Assembly: GCA_002355495.1 (NCBI GenBank)
Contig: AP017424.1
Location: forward strand, 5,087,501 to 5,151,500
DNA: 64,000 nt
Direction of reading: 5' to 3'
DNA from: Streptomyces laurentii
GTDB lineage: Bacteria > Actinomycetota > Actinomycetes > Streptomycetales > Streptomycetaceae
Shown: positions 30,625 through 39,005 of the stretch, piece by piece
Layout of the letters: the number at the start of each line of letters is the position of its first letter
How positions within the stretch are numbered: position 1 is the stretch's first letter
Translations under genes and position numbers: made by a program
Notes under the pieces: generated by a model
Databases searched by the model: none
Told to the model about the DNA's origin: nothing
The model's input: the letters and a program-made list of their open reading frames with translations, nothing else

Positions 30625-30663
30625 TGGGGCGGCCGGCTGTCGATGAGACAGCCGGCCGCCCCA
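30625..30663 (+). terminator. Terminator hairpin after ohyA
   Basis: The perfect 16-bp inverted repeat tggggcggccggctgt / acagccggccgcccca has a 7-base loop and lies 63 bases after the ohyA stop. Confidence 0.85.
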
Positions 30664-31033
30664 TCGCGTTGCCGCGCACCCCGAACCGGCGGAGACGGGC
30701 CATTCACCCTGGCCGCAAACCGAGCCCCCACCCGCCGGGCCGCACACATCCCGACTGCCGGAGCGACACCCGGCCCCACCGGTCACCGGGTCGCCGCTCG
30801 CCCCTGGCGGGCGGCCACACCGGAAACCCACCGGGACCTCGGCCTCCGGCACCTCCACCCGGTGTCCACCGGTGCGTCCACTCCTTGGACATGGCTTTGA
30901 GGGGGAACTCCGCGCCTGCCGACACTGGGGTGACATGCGCATACCAGGTTTGTGCGACTGAGGACAGGAACGACGGCGGACGTCCCACCCCCCCCGGGCT
31001 CCGCCTGGCGGTATCGACCTTCAGGAGTGTGCT
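30664..31033. promoter_or_regulatory. Intergenic region upstream of the UPRT gene
   Basis: 370 bp with no convincing gene. Less G/C-rich stretches near 30888-30960 (ggacatggctttgag, ccaggtttgtgcgactg) are the likeliest promoter location. An eight-base C run occurs at about 30990-30998. AGGAG at about 31023-31027 serves the GTG at 31034. Confidence 0.35.
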
Positions 31034-31699
31034 GTGACCGCGACCCCCCACGTTCATCTGCTGCCGCAGACGGATCAGCTGCGCGCCATCCACACGATCA
31101 TCCGTGACCGCGACTGCGCCCGCGAGGACTTCGTGTTCTACGCCCGGCGTGTCATGCGGCTACTGCTCGAACACGGCCTCGACCTGCTGCCGTTCACCAA
31201 GAAACAGGTCACCACGCCCGTCGGCGTCACCTACGACGGGCTCGAGTTCGCCACCAAGATCTGCGCCGTCCCCGTGATCCGGGCCGGCGAGGCCCTGGAA
31301 GGCGAGCTGCGCGACATCCACCCCGGCATCCGGATCGGCAAGATCCTCATCCAGCGCGACAAGCAGACCAAGCTGCCGCACCTCTACTACAGCCACCTGC
31401 CCGAGGACATCGCCGACCGGCACGTCCTGCTGCTCGAACCCATGCTGGCCACCGCCGGCTCCGCGCTCGCCGCCATCGACGTCCTCAAGGACGCCGGCGT
31501 GAGCGAGGACCGCATCATCATGGTCAACTTCATCTCGTCGCCCGAGGGCATCGCCCGGGTCGGCGCCGAGCGCCCCCACGTGAAGATCGTGACCAGCGCC
31601 GTCGAGGAACGGCTCAACGAGCACGCGTTCATGATCCCCGGCATCGGCGACTTCGGCGACCGCTACTTCGGCACCACCGACTGCGGTGCCCGGACATGA
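31034..31699 (+). CDS. Divergent uracil phosphoribosyltransferase
   Basis: The 221-residue PRTase converts uracil plus PRPP to UMP. The N-terminal half is family-like ([39 protein letters not shown]). The PRPP loop reads [14 protein letters not shown] where bacterial Upp has DPMLATGGS, so the first acidic residue and one loop Gly differ. The C-terminal uracil-binding segment [14 protein letters not shown] is closer to the eukaryotic-type enzymes than to the usual PGLGDAGDR. It is probably a second, specialised UPRT rather than the housekeeping upp. It is followed 94 bases later by a psuG-type gene, suggesting recycling of uracil released from pseudouridine phosphate. Confidence 0.8.
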   Translation: MTATPHVHLLPQTDQLRAIHTIIRDRDCAREDFVFYARRVMRLLLEHGLDLLPFTKKQVTTPVGVTYDGLEFATKICAVPVIRAGEALEGELRDIHPGIRIGKILIQRDKQTKLPHLYYSHLPEDIADRHVLLLEPMLATAGSALAAIDVLKDAGVSEDRIIMVNFISSPEGIARVGAERPHVKIVTSAVEERLNEHAFMIPGIGDFGDRYFGTTDCGART

Positions 31700-31793
31700 G
31701 CGGCCCTCCCGGCCTTCCCGGCCCTTCCGGCCCGCCCGGCCTCCCGCCGTACCGCCGCACCCGCCCCACCGCTCTCCCGATCGAAGGAACGCG

Positions 31794-32735
31794 ATGACCC
31801 CGCCCAGCCCCACGATCCCCGTCGTCTACGCCGAAGAGGTCCGCGAGGCCCTGCACGAGGGACGTCCCGTCGTCGCCCTCGAATCCAACGTCATCACGCA
31901 CGGCCTGGCCTACCCGCACAACGTCGAGACCGCGCTCCAGGTCGAGGCCGCCGTCCGCAAGGGCGGCTCGGTCCCCGCGACCATCTGCGTCGAGGACGGC
32001 GCGATCCGCGTCGGCATGAGCGCGGACGACATCGAACGCTTCGCGTCCACGTCCGGTATCCCCAAGGTGTCCAGCCGCGATCTCCCCGTGGTCCTGGCGC
32101 GCGGCATACGGGGCGCCACCACCGTCGCGTCCTCGCTCGTCGCCGCCGAACTCGCCGGGATCGCGTTCTTCGCCTCCGCCGGCCTCGGTGGCGTCCACCG
32201 GGGCGCCGAGACCACCATGGACGTCTCCTCGGACCTGATCCAGCTGACCCGCTCCAAGGTCGCCGTCGTCTGCGCCGGCGCCAAGATGATCCTCGACCTG
32301 AAGCTGACCATGGAGTACCTGGAGACCCAGTGCGTCCCGGTCGTCTCCCACGGCTCGGACGACTTCCCCGCCTTCTACTGCGCCTCCAGCGGCGTGAAGG
32401 CCCCGCACCGCATCGACGACGAGGATCTGATCGCCCGCGTCGTCGCCACCCACTGGGCCACCGGGCACCCCGGGGCCGTCGTCATCACCGCGCCCCCGCG
32501 CGCCGAGGACGCCGTCGACCCCGTCCAGGCCGAGGCCGCCATCGCCGAGGCCCTCGCCCAGGCCGAGCGGGACCAGGTCACGGGCCAGGGGCTGACCAAG
32601 TACCTGATGCACGCCGTCGACCGGGCCACCGGAGGCCGTACCGCGCAGGCCAACATGGCCGTCCTCATCTCCACCGCCGAGGTCGGCGGCCGCATGGCCG
32701 CCGCCTACGCCCGCCACCGGCAGGCCGCCGGCTGA
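31794..32735 (+). CDS. psuG: Pseudouridine-5'-phosphate glycosidase (PsuG/IndA family)
   Basis: The 313-residue protein starts after GAAGGAA. It belongs to the family that reversibly splits pseudouridine 5'-phosphate into uracil and ribose 5-phosphate and that also makes C-nucleosides in antibiotic clusters. Conserved pieces are [17 protein letters not shown] (catalytic Glu), [48 protein letters not shown] and CAGAKMILD. Several positions differ from common PsuG sequences (ASAGLGG for ATGGIGG, and the [20 protein letters not shown] segment). No PfkB-type pseudouridine kinase gene (psuK) is adjacent. The pairing with a UPRT gene suggests the product uracil is returned to UMP. Confidence 0.85.
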   Translation: MTPPSPTIPVVYAEEVREALHEGRPVVALESNVITHGLAYPHNVETALQVEAAVRKGGSVPATICVEDGAIRVGMSADDIERFASTSGIPKVSSRDLPVVLARGIRGATTVASSLVAAELAGIAFFASAGLGGVHRGAETTMDVSSDLIQLTRSKVAVVCAGAKMILDLKLTMEYLETQCVPVVSHGSDDFPAFYCASSGVKAPHRIDDEDLIARVVATHWATGHPGAVVITAPPRAEDAVDPVQAEAAIAEALAQAERDQVTGQGLTKYLMHAVDRATGGRTAQANMAVLISTAEVGGRMAAAYARHRQAAG

Positions 32736-32844
32736 CCGGCGCATAGGAGGACAGGGGACGAGGCCAGCGGAGGAGGAGGACGAAGGGGCTACGGGCCGGG
32801 CGGCGCCACGGCGTCGCCCACGGCCTGTCCCCCCGGCGCAGGTC

Positions 32845-33369
32845 CTAGCCCAGCCACTTCCGCAGCAGTTCCTCGCGCTCCGAGCGGCGCGGCGTCCCGC
32901 CCTCCCAGGCGCGCCCCCACGCCGCCATCGCCGCGAGCGTCGTCTCCATCGTCGCCGCGCCCTCCGTGAGGCGGTTCAGGAGCGCCAGGGAGAGGTCCAC
33001 CTCGCTCTGCGGGTAGCCGGAGGAGGCCGCGACGTACGCCGCCAGGTTCCGCTCGCCGCCCTCGGTTCCCACCCGCACCAGCAGCAGCGGCGGGGCCTCG
33101 ATCCCGCCGCCCATGCCGGGCAGGGCGATCTCCTTCACCGTCTCCAGGGCCATCCCCGTGACCGTGCCGACCTGGCGGATCAGGGTCTTCATGGGTATGT
33201 CCGCCACCGTCAGGGAGCGGATGTCCTCCCACGGATACAGCTGGGACTGTCCGTCGCCGAGGCCCGTCACGCCCTCGTCGGCCAGCCGCACGCCGGGCGC
33301 GTGGCCGGCCGGCTTGGCGCCCACGTAGACGTCGCCCTCGGCGATCCAGAACAGGCCGACCATGGCCAT
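32845..33369 (-). CDS. Conserved hypothetical protein
   Basis: The 174-residue protein starts MAMVGLFWIAEGDVYVGAKP. The first half is beta-rich (VYVGAKPAGHAPGVRLADEG, QSQLYPWEDIRSLTVADIP), like a PH-like or signalling-scaffold domain. The C-terminal part is helical (LSLALLNRLTEGAATMETTLA) and ends ELLRKWLG. No catalytic motif. An alternative ATG at 33363 is six bases downstream. The upstream region carries a 7-bp tandem repeat. Confidence 0.7.
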   Translation of the reverse strand: MAMVGLFWIAEGDVYVGAKPAGHAPGVRLADEGVTGLGDGQSQLYPWEDIRSLTVADIPMKTLIRQVGTVTGMALETVKEIALPGMGGGIEAPPLLLVRVGTEGGERNLAAYVAASSGYPQSEVDLSLALLNRLTEGAATMETTLAAMAAWGRAWEGGTPRRSEREELLRKWLG

Positions 33370-33420
33370 GGTTTGCTCACTTCCCCCGACAACGGCTCCG
33401 CCGTCGCGCACACTTCGAAC

Positions 33421-33441
33421 ACCGAACACCGAACACCGAAC
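33421..33441. repeat. Three tandem copies of accgaac
   Basis: accgaac occurs three times head to tail, preceded by a related ttcgaac. It is followed by two spaced gagata motifs (33444-33449 and 33455-33460). It lies 52 bases upstream of the start at 33369, in the likely promoter of that minus-strand gene. Confidence 0.6.
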
Positions 33442-33525
33442 GAGATAAACGAGATACAGGTCGACGGCGGAACGAACGGCCGGGCCCGGAAAGTTCCGCT
33501 TTCCGGCCCCGGATCCGTCCGGCCG

Positions 33526-34344
33526 TCAGTTGAGCAGCGCCCGCGCCGCCTTCGCGCGCCGCCGGATCGCCTCCGCCGCGCTCGGCTCGACCGCGTCCAT
33601 GACCGTCGCGTACGCCTCCATCTCGGCCGCGCCGGTGAGGAAGTCGCCGCGCTGTACGAGCAGTTCGGCCCGCTCGTAACGCAGCCGGGCCGGATGCGAG
33701 GGCAGCAGCAGCGACAGTTCGACCGCCCATAGCGCGACCCCGGAACGCTCGGGCCGGGAGGCGGCCCACGCGCGGATGTTGTTGAGGATGCGCAGCACGA
33801 TCGCCGGCGCCGTCGCGGGCCGCAGCATCGACGGGTCGAGGGCCTCGCCGGTGGCGCTCGTGACGATGAGCTCGGCGTCCGTGCCCGTCATCGGCCGCCC
33901 GCCGGCGAACGGATCGGCCAGCCGGAGCTCGGCCGGGTCGCCGAAGCCGACCACGAAGTGACCGGGCAGCCCGAGCCCGTACACCGGCGCCCCGGCCCGG
34001 CGGGCCACCTCCAGCCACACCACCGACAGCAGGATCGGCAGCCCGCGCCGCCGTCTCAGCACCTCGTGCAGCAGCGAGGACTCCAGCCGCTGGTAGTCGG
34101 CGTCGACGCCCTGGAAGCCCTCGCGCCGGCCGAGCAGCTCGGACAGCGCCGCCACCCACGCGTCGGCGCCCCGCGTCCCGTACGGCACGAGCCCGGCGAG
34201 CCGGTCGAGTTCGACCTCCGCGAGGTCGAGGTCGGCCTGGGTCAGCTCCGGGTCGGCGACCGCGCCCACCAGCAGGCAGAGCCGGGCGAGATCGGGCCGG
34301 TCGGACCGGGCCTCCTCCGCGAACTCCCGCCGCCAGTCGGTCAC
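33526..34344 (-). CDS. SirB1-type transglutaminase-like/TPR protein
   Basis: The 272-residue protein starts at a GTG. The central region RRRRGLPILLSVVWLEVARR and VYGLGLPGHFVVGFGD matches the SirB1/transglutaminase-like core-2 family, in which the GLPGHFVV segment carries a conserved His. The C-terminal third is a pair of TPR-like helices (LRYERAELLVQRGDFLTGAAEMEAY). The usual catalytic Cys is not obvious, so this may be a non-catalytic scaffold. It overlaps the stop of the acetyltransferase gene by four bases (GTGA), so the two are translationally coupled. Confidence 0.75.
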   Translation of the reverse strand: MTDWRREFAEEARSDRPDLARLCLLVGAVADPELTQADLDLAEVELDRLAGLVPYGTRGADAWVAALSELLGRREGFQGVDADYQRLESSLLHEVLRRRRGLPILLSVVWLEVARRAGAPVYGLGLPGHFVVGFGDPAELRLADPFAGGRPMTGTDAELIVTSATGEALDPSMLRPATAPAIVLRILNNIRAWAASRPERSGVALWAVELSLLLPSHPARLRYERAELLVQRGDFLTGAAEMEAYATVMDAVEPSAAEAIRRRAKAARALLN

Positions 34345-35399
34345 GCGTCCGTCCCCTGGTCGCCCGGCCCCCGATCGTCTGTCGTCGGGAGGTCCGCGGC
34401 CGCGGCCCGGGGGCGGTAGTGGTGGTAGTGGTGGTGCACGGTGAAGCCCATCCCGTCGTACAGCGCGCGGGCGCCGTCGTTGTCCGCCTCGACCTGGAGC
34501 CAGGCCGCCGACGCGTCCTCCTCCAGCGCCCGGCGGGCGAGCGCCGTCATGACGGCCGTCGCCAGGCCCCGGCGGCGGTGCGCGGAGGCGACCTCGACCG
34601 CCATGAAGCCGGCCCAGCGTCCGTCCACCACGCAGCGTCCGATCGCCGCCGGTACGTCATCGGTGCCCGCGACGGAAGCGAACCACACACTCGGGCCGCT
34701 GCCGAGGACCTTGGTCACATGCGGGCCGGGCTCCCCGGTCCGCTGGTAGCGGCGCAGCCACGGGTCGTCGACCGAGCGGCCCAGCCGGACGGCCGAGACG
34801 TCGGCGTCCGTGTCGTCGAGCGGCGCGAGGCCCGCGATCCGTACCTCGGCGGACACCTCCCGTACCCAGTCGCGCCGTTCCAGTTCCGCGCAGAGCACCT
34901 CCTGGGTGCCCTCGGCGCCGGTCGCGGCCTGGACGTACGCGGGCAGCCCGCGGGCCGCGTACCACGCGCGTACGTGCTCCAGGGCGGCGTCCAGCGGGAG
35001 GCCGGGGTCGCCGAGCGGGAGGACCGAATTGGCCCGCCGGGTGAAGCCGGCGGCGGCCCGCAGCGTCCAGTCGCCGAGCGGTTCGCTCTCCAGCGGCTGC
35101 CAGCCGCGCGCCGTGACCCGGGCCAGTTCGGGGAAGGAGGCGGCGGGGCCGCGGCGGCGCGCGGGAGCGGCGGGGACGACCTTGCCCGCGGCGAGCCTGT
35201 CCTCGGCGACGCGGACGGTGTCACCCGTCCTTCGTGTGATCAGCAACACGCCGGAGTCCCATGAGGTGAGCACCCCGACCGCGTCCGTGAAGTGCTCACC
35301 TGGAACTCGTGAGTCCGTCACGTACCGAACTGAGACACGTTTTCCCACGTCAGCAGTGGTAATGCGAATGTCAAGCCGTCCGCCGCCGATGAATTCCAC
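34341..35399 (-). CDS. GNAT family N-acetyltransferase
   Basis: From the GTG at 35399 (VEFIGGGRLDIRITTADVGK) the protein is about 352 residues. An N-terminal beta-rich module (about 1-75, GKRVSVRYVTDSR, VGVLTSWDSGVLLITRR) precedes a C-terminal GNAT domain with acetyl-CoA motif A at HRRRGLATAVMTAL and ADNDGARALYDGMGF. The C-terminus is His-rich (HHHYHHYR). Substrate unknown. An upstream ATG at 35459 is less likely because it lacks a ribosome site and lies in the divergent promoter region of the ferredoxin gene. Confidence 0.8.
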   Translation of the reverse strand: MEFIGGGRLDIRITTADVGKRVSVRYVTDSRVPGEHFTDAVGVLTSWDSGVLLITRRTGDTVRVAEDRLAAGKVVPAAPARRRGPAASFPELARVTARGWQPLESEPLGDWTLRAAAGFTRRANSVLPLGDPGLPLDAALEHVRAWYAARGLPAYVQAATGAEGTQEVLCAELERRDWVREVSAEVRIAGLAPLDDTDADVSAVRLGRSVDDPWLRRYQRTGEPGPHVTKVLGSGPSVWFASVAGTDDVPAAIGRCVVDGRWAGFMAVEVASAHRRRGLATAVMTALARRALEEDASAAWLQVEADNDGARALYDGMGFTVHHHYHHYRPRAAAADLPTTDDRGPGDQGTDA

Positions 35400-35511
35400 G
35401 CCTTCTGCGCCCCTCCTGTTCGGATCGCCCCCGAGAACGGAGATACTAGGGGTGGGCATCGACGACGCCGCGCTCCCGCGCAGACCAGCCCTACCGAGGA
35501 GGAACGACAGC

Positions 35512-35832
35512 GTGACCTACGTCATCGCGCAGCCTTGTGTCGACGTGAAGGACAAGGCGTGCATCGAGGAGTGCCCCGTCGACTGCATCTACGAGGGCCA
35601 GCGATCCTTGTACATCCACCCGGACGAATGTGTCGACTGTGGCGCCTGTGAGCCGGTCTGCCCGGTCGAGGCGATCTTCTACGAGGACGACACTCCGGAG
35701 GAGTGGAAGGACTACTACAAGGCGAACGTCGAGTTCTTCGACGATCTCGGTTCGCCCGGTGGCGCCTCCAAGCTGGGCCTGATCGAGCGGGACCACCCCT
35801 TCATCGCCGCCCTGCCGCCGCAGAACGGCTGA
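35512..35832 (+). CDS. fdxA: 7Fe ferredoxin (3Fe-4S/4Fe-4S)
   Basis: The 106-residue protein has a GTG start after GAGGAGGAA. The Cys pattern C9-x7-C17-x3-C21 and C40-x2-C43-x2-C46-x3-C50-P is that of actinobacterial seven-iron ferredoxins; C25 is extra. A Trp/Tyr-rich segment (PEEWKDYYKANVEFFDDLG) and the tail DHPFIAALPPQNG are family-typical. It is a soluble electron carrier. It is transcribed toward dapC, 121 bases upstream of it. Confidence 0.96.
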   Translation: MTYVIAQPCVDVKDKACIEECPVDCIYEGQRSLYIHPDECVDCGACEPVCPVEAIFYEDDTPEEWKDYYKANVEFFDDLGSPGGASKLGLIERDHPFIAALPPQNG

Positions 35833-35953
35833 GCATTCCGATATTCCGCCCGGTCCCGTACGGCCTCGCCGCTGTACGGGACCGGCGCGTTTGGACCGAC
35901 ATGCTCCGGTCGGGTTCCGGCCGGCGTGTACGTACGAGGAAGTGAGCCACATC

Positions 35954-37048
35954 GTGAGCGCCGTCTCTTCGCGTCTGCCCGTCTTCCCCTGGGACCGGCT
36001 GGAGCCCTACAAGGCCACCGCCGCCGCCCACCCGGACGGCATCGTGGACCTGTCCGTGGGCACCCCGGTGGACCCGGTCCCCGCGCTGATCCAGGAGGCG
36101 CTGGTCGCGGCCGCCGACTCGCCGGGCTATCCCACGGTGTGGGGGACGAAGGAACTGCGGGACGCGCTCACCGGCTGGTGCGCACGGCGGCTCGGCGCGG
36201 TGGACCTCGCCCATGAGAACGTGCTCCCGGTCGTCGGCTCCAAGGAGCTGGTGGCCTGGCTGCCGACCCAGCTCGGCCTCGGCGCGGGCGACAAGGTCGC
36301 CTACCCGCGGCTCGCCTACCCGACGTACGAGGTGGGCGCGCGGCTGTGTGGCGCGGAGCCCGTCGTCTACGACGACCCCACGGAGCTGGACCCGGCCGGG
36401 CTGAAGCTGCTGTGGCTCAACTCGCCGTCCAACCCCACCGGGCGGGTGCTCGGCAAGGACGAACTGACCCGGATCGTGGCCTGGGCGCGCGAGCACGGCG
36501 TGCTGGTCTTCGCCGACGAGTGCTACCTGGAGCTGGGCTGGGAGGCCGACCCGGTCTCCGTGCTGCACCCGGACGTGTGCGGCGGCTCGTACGAGGGCGT
36601 CGTGGCCGTCCACTCGCTCTCCAAGCGCTCCAACCTGGCGGGCTACCGCGCGGCGTTCATCGCCGGCGACGCCGCGGTCCTGGGCGAGCTGCTGCTGATC
36701 CGCAAGCACGGCGGCATGATGACCGCCGCGCCGGTGCAGGCGGCGACGGTCGCGGCGCTCGGGGACGACGCGCACGTGGCCGAGCAGCGCGCGCGGTACG
36801 CGGCCCGGCGGGCGGCGCTGCGGGGCGCGCTGGAGGCGCACGGCTTCCGGATCGAGCACAGTGAGGCCAGCCTGTACCTGTGGGCGACGCGGGACGAGCC
36901 GTGCTGGGACACGGTGGCGTACCTGGCCGAGAAGGGCATCCTGGTGGCGCCCGGCGACTTCTACGGGGTGGCGGGGGAGCGGTTCGTCCGGGTCGCGTTC
37001 ACGGCGACGGACGAGCGGGTCGACGCGGCGGTCAAGCGGCTGGGCTGA
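35954..37048 (+). CDS. dapC: Succinyldiaminopimelate transaminase DapC
   Basis: The 364-residue fold-type I aminotransferase starts at a GTG after GAGGAAGTGA. It transfers the amino group from glutamate to N-succinyl-2-amino-6-oxopimelate in lysine/DAP synthesis. Visible motifs are NSPSNPTGRVLG, FADECYLELGW and the PLP lysine K224 in VHSLSKRSNLAGYR, with a C-terminal FVRVAFTATDERVDAA. The partner desuccinylase gene dapE lies 2 kb downstream, split off by two minus-strand genes. A bidirectional terminator follows. Confidence 0.93.
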   Translation: MSAVSSRLPVFPWDRLEPYKATAAAHPDGIVDLSVGTPVDPVPALIQEALVAAADSPGYPTVWGTKELRDALTGWCARRLGAVDLAHENVLPVVGSKELVAWLPTQLGLGAGDKVAYPRLAYPTYEVGARLCGAEPVVYDDPTELDPAGLKLLWLNSPSNPTGRVLGKDELTRIVAWAREHGVLVFADECYLELGWEADPVSVLHPDVCGGSYEGVVAVHSLSKRSNLAGYRAAFIAGDAAVLGELLLIRKHGGMMTAAPVQAATVAALGDDAHVAEQRARYAARRAALRGALEAHGFRIEHSEASLYLWATRDEPCWDTVAYLAEKGILVAPGDFYGVAGERFVRVAFTATDERVDAAVKRLG

Positions 37049-37080
37049 TCCCGGCGCAGCGGGACCTCACGGACACGGCA

Positions 37081-37122
37081 GAGGCCCGGGAAGCACGTTT
37101 CACGCGTGTTTCCCGGGCCTCG
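37081..37122. terminator. Bidirectional terminator between dapC and the Ala-rich gene
   Basis: gaggcccgggaagcacg pairs with cgtgtttcccgggcctc, with one mismatch, around a short loop. It lies between convergent genes and can serve both. Confidence 0.85.
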
Positions 37123-37148
37123 GTGTGCGCCGTGGCGGTACGGAACCG

Positions 37149-37592
37149 TCAGTGGCCGATCGGGAGGCCGCCGATCAGGCCCGAGCCCGGCAGGCCGCCG
37201 CCCTTGCCCTTGCCCTTGCCGCCGCCCGCGGCACCCGCGGCCTCGCCGACGGTCTTGCCGGCCTGGCCGGCGGTGTCGCCGACGATCTTCTGGGCGGCGG
37301 GGGTGGCGGTCTTGCCGGCCTGGCCGACGACCTTGCCGGCGGCCGGGACGGCCGAGTCGGCGACCTTGCCGCCGGTCTTGCCGACAGTGCTGGTGGCGGT
37401 CTGCGCGGCGGCGTCGACGGCGTTTCCGGCGTTGGACGTGTCCAGGGAGGTCAGACCCGTCAGGGCGCCGGCGGCCGGGGCGAGGGAGGGCTCCGTGGCG
37501 CTCGCGACACCGGCCGCGCCGACCACGGGGGCTGCGCCGGCCGCGACGAGGAGGGCGGCCTGGGCGATCCGACGGGTCAGGGGGAGGGACAT
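37149..37592 (-). CDS. Secreted Ala/Gly-rich protein
   Basis: The 147-residue protein starts after AAGGAG. The signal peptide is MSLPLTRRIAQAALLVAAGA through about residue 32 (GVASA cleavage). The mature part repeats short AGK/TAT/VG motifs (AGKVVGQAGKTATPAAQKIV) predicting amphipathic helix, and it ends in a GKGKGKGGG stretch and SGLIGGLPIGH. No enzyme motif. It resembles small Streptomyces surface proteins. Role unknown. Confidence 0.75.
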   Translation of the reverse strand: MSLPLTRRIAQAALLVAAGAAPVVGAAGVASATEPSLAPAAGALTGLTSLDTSNAGNAVDAAAQTATSTVGKTGGKVADSAVPAAGKVVGQAGKTATPAAQKIVGDTAGQAGKTVGEAAGAAGGGKGKGKGGGLPGSGLIGGLPIGH

Positions 37593-38004
37593 GATGCTCC
37601 TTCGGCGGAGTGGATATGACGCGGTGACAACCGGCCCCGGGGCGGGGAAGGTTGCGGACGCCGAAGGTAAAGACTGGGTAATGCGTCGTATTGTCGGGTG
37701 GGGAGGAAAGCGGACGAACGCACTCAACGTGACGACGGCCGCCGAACCGTCACTTCCCTTGTCCCGTAAGGGGATCGAGGCGGTCGAGGGGCCTCCCGAC
37801 GGAAGATCGGGAGGAGGGGGTGAGGCGGGGCGCGGATGACGCGCCCGGGGGATCCGTCGTACGGCTGCCCGAGAAGGCCGTGGGAGGCGCATATGCCGCA
37901 CGACGGTCAGGGGCGGGTGTCCTCTGCCGCACGTGCGTCCGGACGGATCGGCATATGACCACCGCTTCCACGGACGCCGCCGGAGACCGGCCCGAACCGC
38001 CCCG
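37593..38004. other. Intergenic region, no gene seen
   Basis: 412 bp between two minus-strand genes. The part near 37650-37715 (gccgaaggtaaagactggg, cgtattgtcgggtgg) is less G/C-rich and probably carries the promoter of the Ala-rich secreted protein. A 9-bp inverted repeat, catatgccg (37890-37898) and cggcatatg (37949-37957), is separated by 50 bases. A 62-codon plus-strand frame at 37820 has no ribosome site and is not convincing. Confidence 0.4.
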
Positions 38005-38967
38005 CTAACGCGCCAGCGTGAGCCGCACGGACGAGCCGTCCGTGCCCCGCGTGCCCGCGCCGCCCCGTACCGGCTCCCAGTCGCCCGAGGACGCGTCCGC
38101 GACCCACCTCCGGTCCCCGTAGACCACCTCGGCTATGCGCAGCTCCTCCGCCCGCGCCACCGCCCACTGCGCCAGCGCCCAGCCCCGCTCCGCCCGCGGG
38201 ACCCGGGTCTCGCGGACCGGCACCGTCAGCTCCACCCGCGCCGCCGGCGCGCCCCCGGCGGCCGAGCCGGGCGCTCCCGCGGCCCGCTCCGACTCCGCCC
38301 CCGGCCTCGTCTTCGGCGCGGACCGCGCGCCGAACGCCCTCACCAGCTCGTCCCGCACCCGCGCCGGGTCGCCCGGCCGCCCCTCCGTCGCGTCGGCCGT
38401 GCAGCTCAGCGCGGCCGGCGCGCGGCCGGTCAGCGCCGCCGACAGCAGCGTGGCGTCCGGCTCGTGCTTCGCGTACGCCTGCGGGAAACCGCTGCGCTGC
38501 ACCTTCTGCGCCGCCACCGTCAGCGGCAGCCGCGAATAGCCCGGGACCTTCTCCAGGCCCTCGTAGAACTTCGTCGACGCGTACACCGGGTCGAGGATCT
38601 GCTCCGGCGTCCCCCAGCCCTGCGAGGGCCGTTGCTGGAACAAGCCGAGCGAATCCCGGTCGCCGTGCTCGATGTTGCGCAGCGCCGACTCCTGGAGCGC
38701 GGTGGCGAGCGCGATCGTCACCGCCCGCTCCGGCAGTCCGCGGGCGCTGCCCACCGCCGCGACGGTCGCCGCGTTCGACGCCTGCTCGGGCGTGAACTCG
38801 TAGCGGTTCTGCCCGCTTCCGATCACGCACCGCGGCGGGCCCATGCTGCCCGTCACGTCGTGCAGCGTCACATAGGCGGCCACGCCCAGGAGTGCGGAGA
38901 ACGCCGCCACGAACCGGACGGCGCGGCCGCGGCGGGCGGGGGCGGGGACACGGCGGGGCTCGGACAC
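38005..38967 (-). CDS. Membrane-anchored lysozyme-like protein
   Basis: The 320-residue protein starts at the GTG at 38967 (VSEPRRVPAPARRGRAVRF). One N-terminal membrane helix (VAAFSALLGVAAYVTL) is followed by an extracytoplasmic domain. IALATALQESALRNIEHG, then DSLGLFQQRPSQGWGTPEQI and VYASTKFYEGLEKVPGYS have the layout of a lysozyme/transglycosylase-like fold with the Glu of QES as possible catalytic acid. An Ala/Arg-rich linker and a short C-terminal beta region (AEVVYGDRRWVADASSGDWE) follow. Two Cys (PRCVIG, LSCTAD) may pair. It sits between dapC and dapE, divergent from dapE by 38 bp. Cell-wall hydrolysis is inferred. Confidence 0.7.
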   Translation of the reverse strand: MSEPRRVPAPARRGRAVRFVAAFSALLGVAAYVTLHDVTGSMGPPRCVIGSGQNRYEFTPEQASNAATVAAVGSARGLPERAVTIALATALQESALRNIEHGDRDSLGLFQQRPSQGWGTPEQILDPVYASTKFYEGLEKVPGYSRLPLTVAAQKVQRSGFPQAYAKHEPDATLLSAALTGRAPAALSCTADATEGRPGDPARVRDELVRAFGARSAPKTRPGAESERAAGAPGSAAGGAPAARVELTVPVRETRVPRAERGWALAQWAVARAEELRIAEVVYGDRRWVADASSGDWEPVRGGAGTRGTDGSSVRLTLAR

Positions 38968-39005
38968 GCGCCCCACCGTACTGGAGGCGGGGATAGGGTC
39001 GGCAC

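Noticed and set aside
37820-38008. 62-codon plus-strand frame
   Set aside because: No ribosome site, odd composition, and it ends within the convergent lysozyme-like gene.
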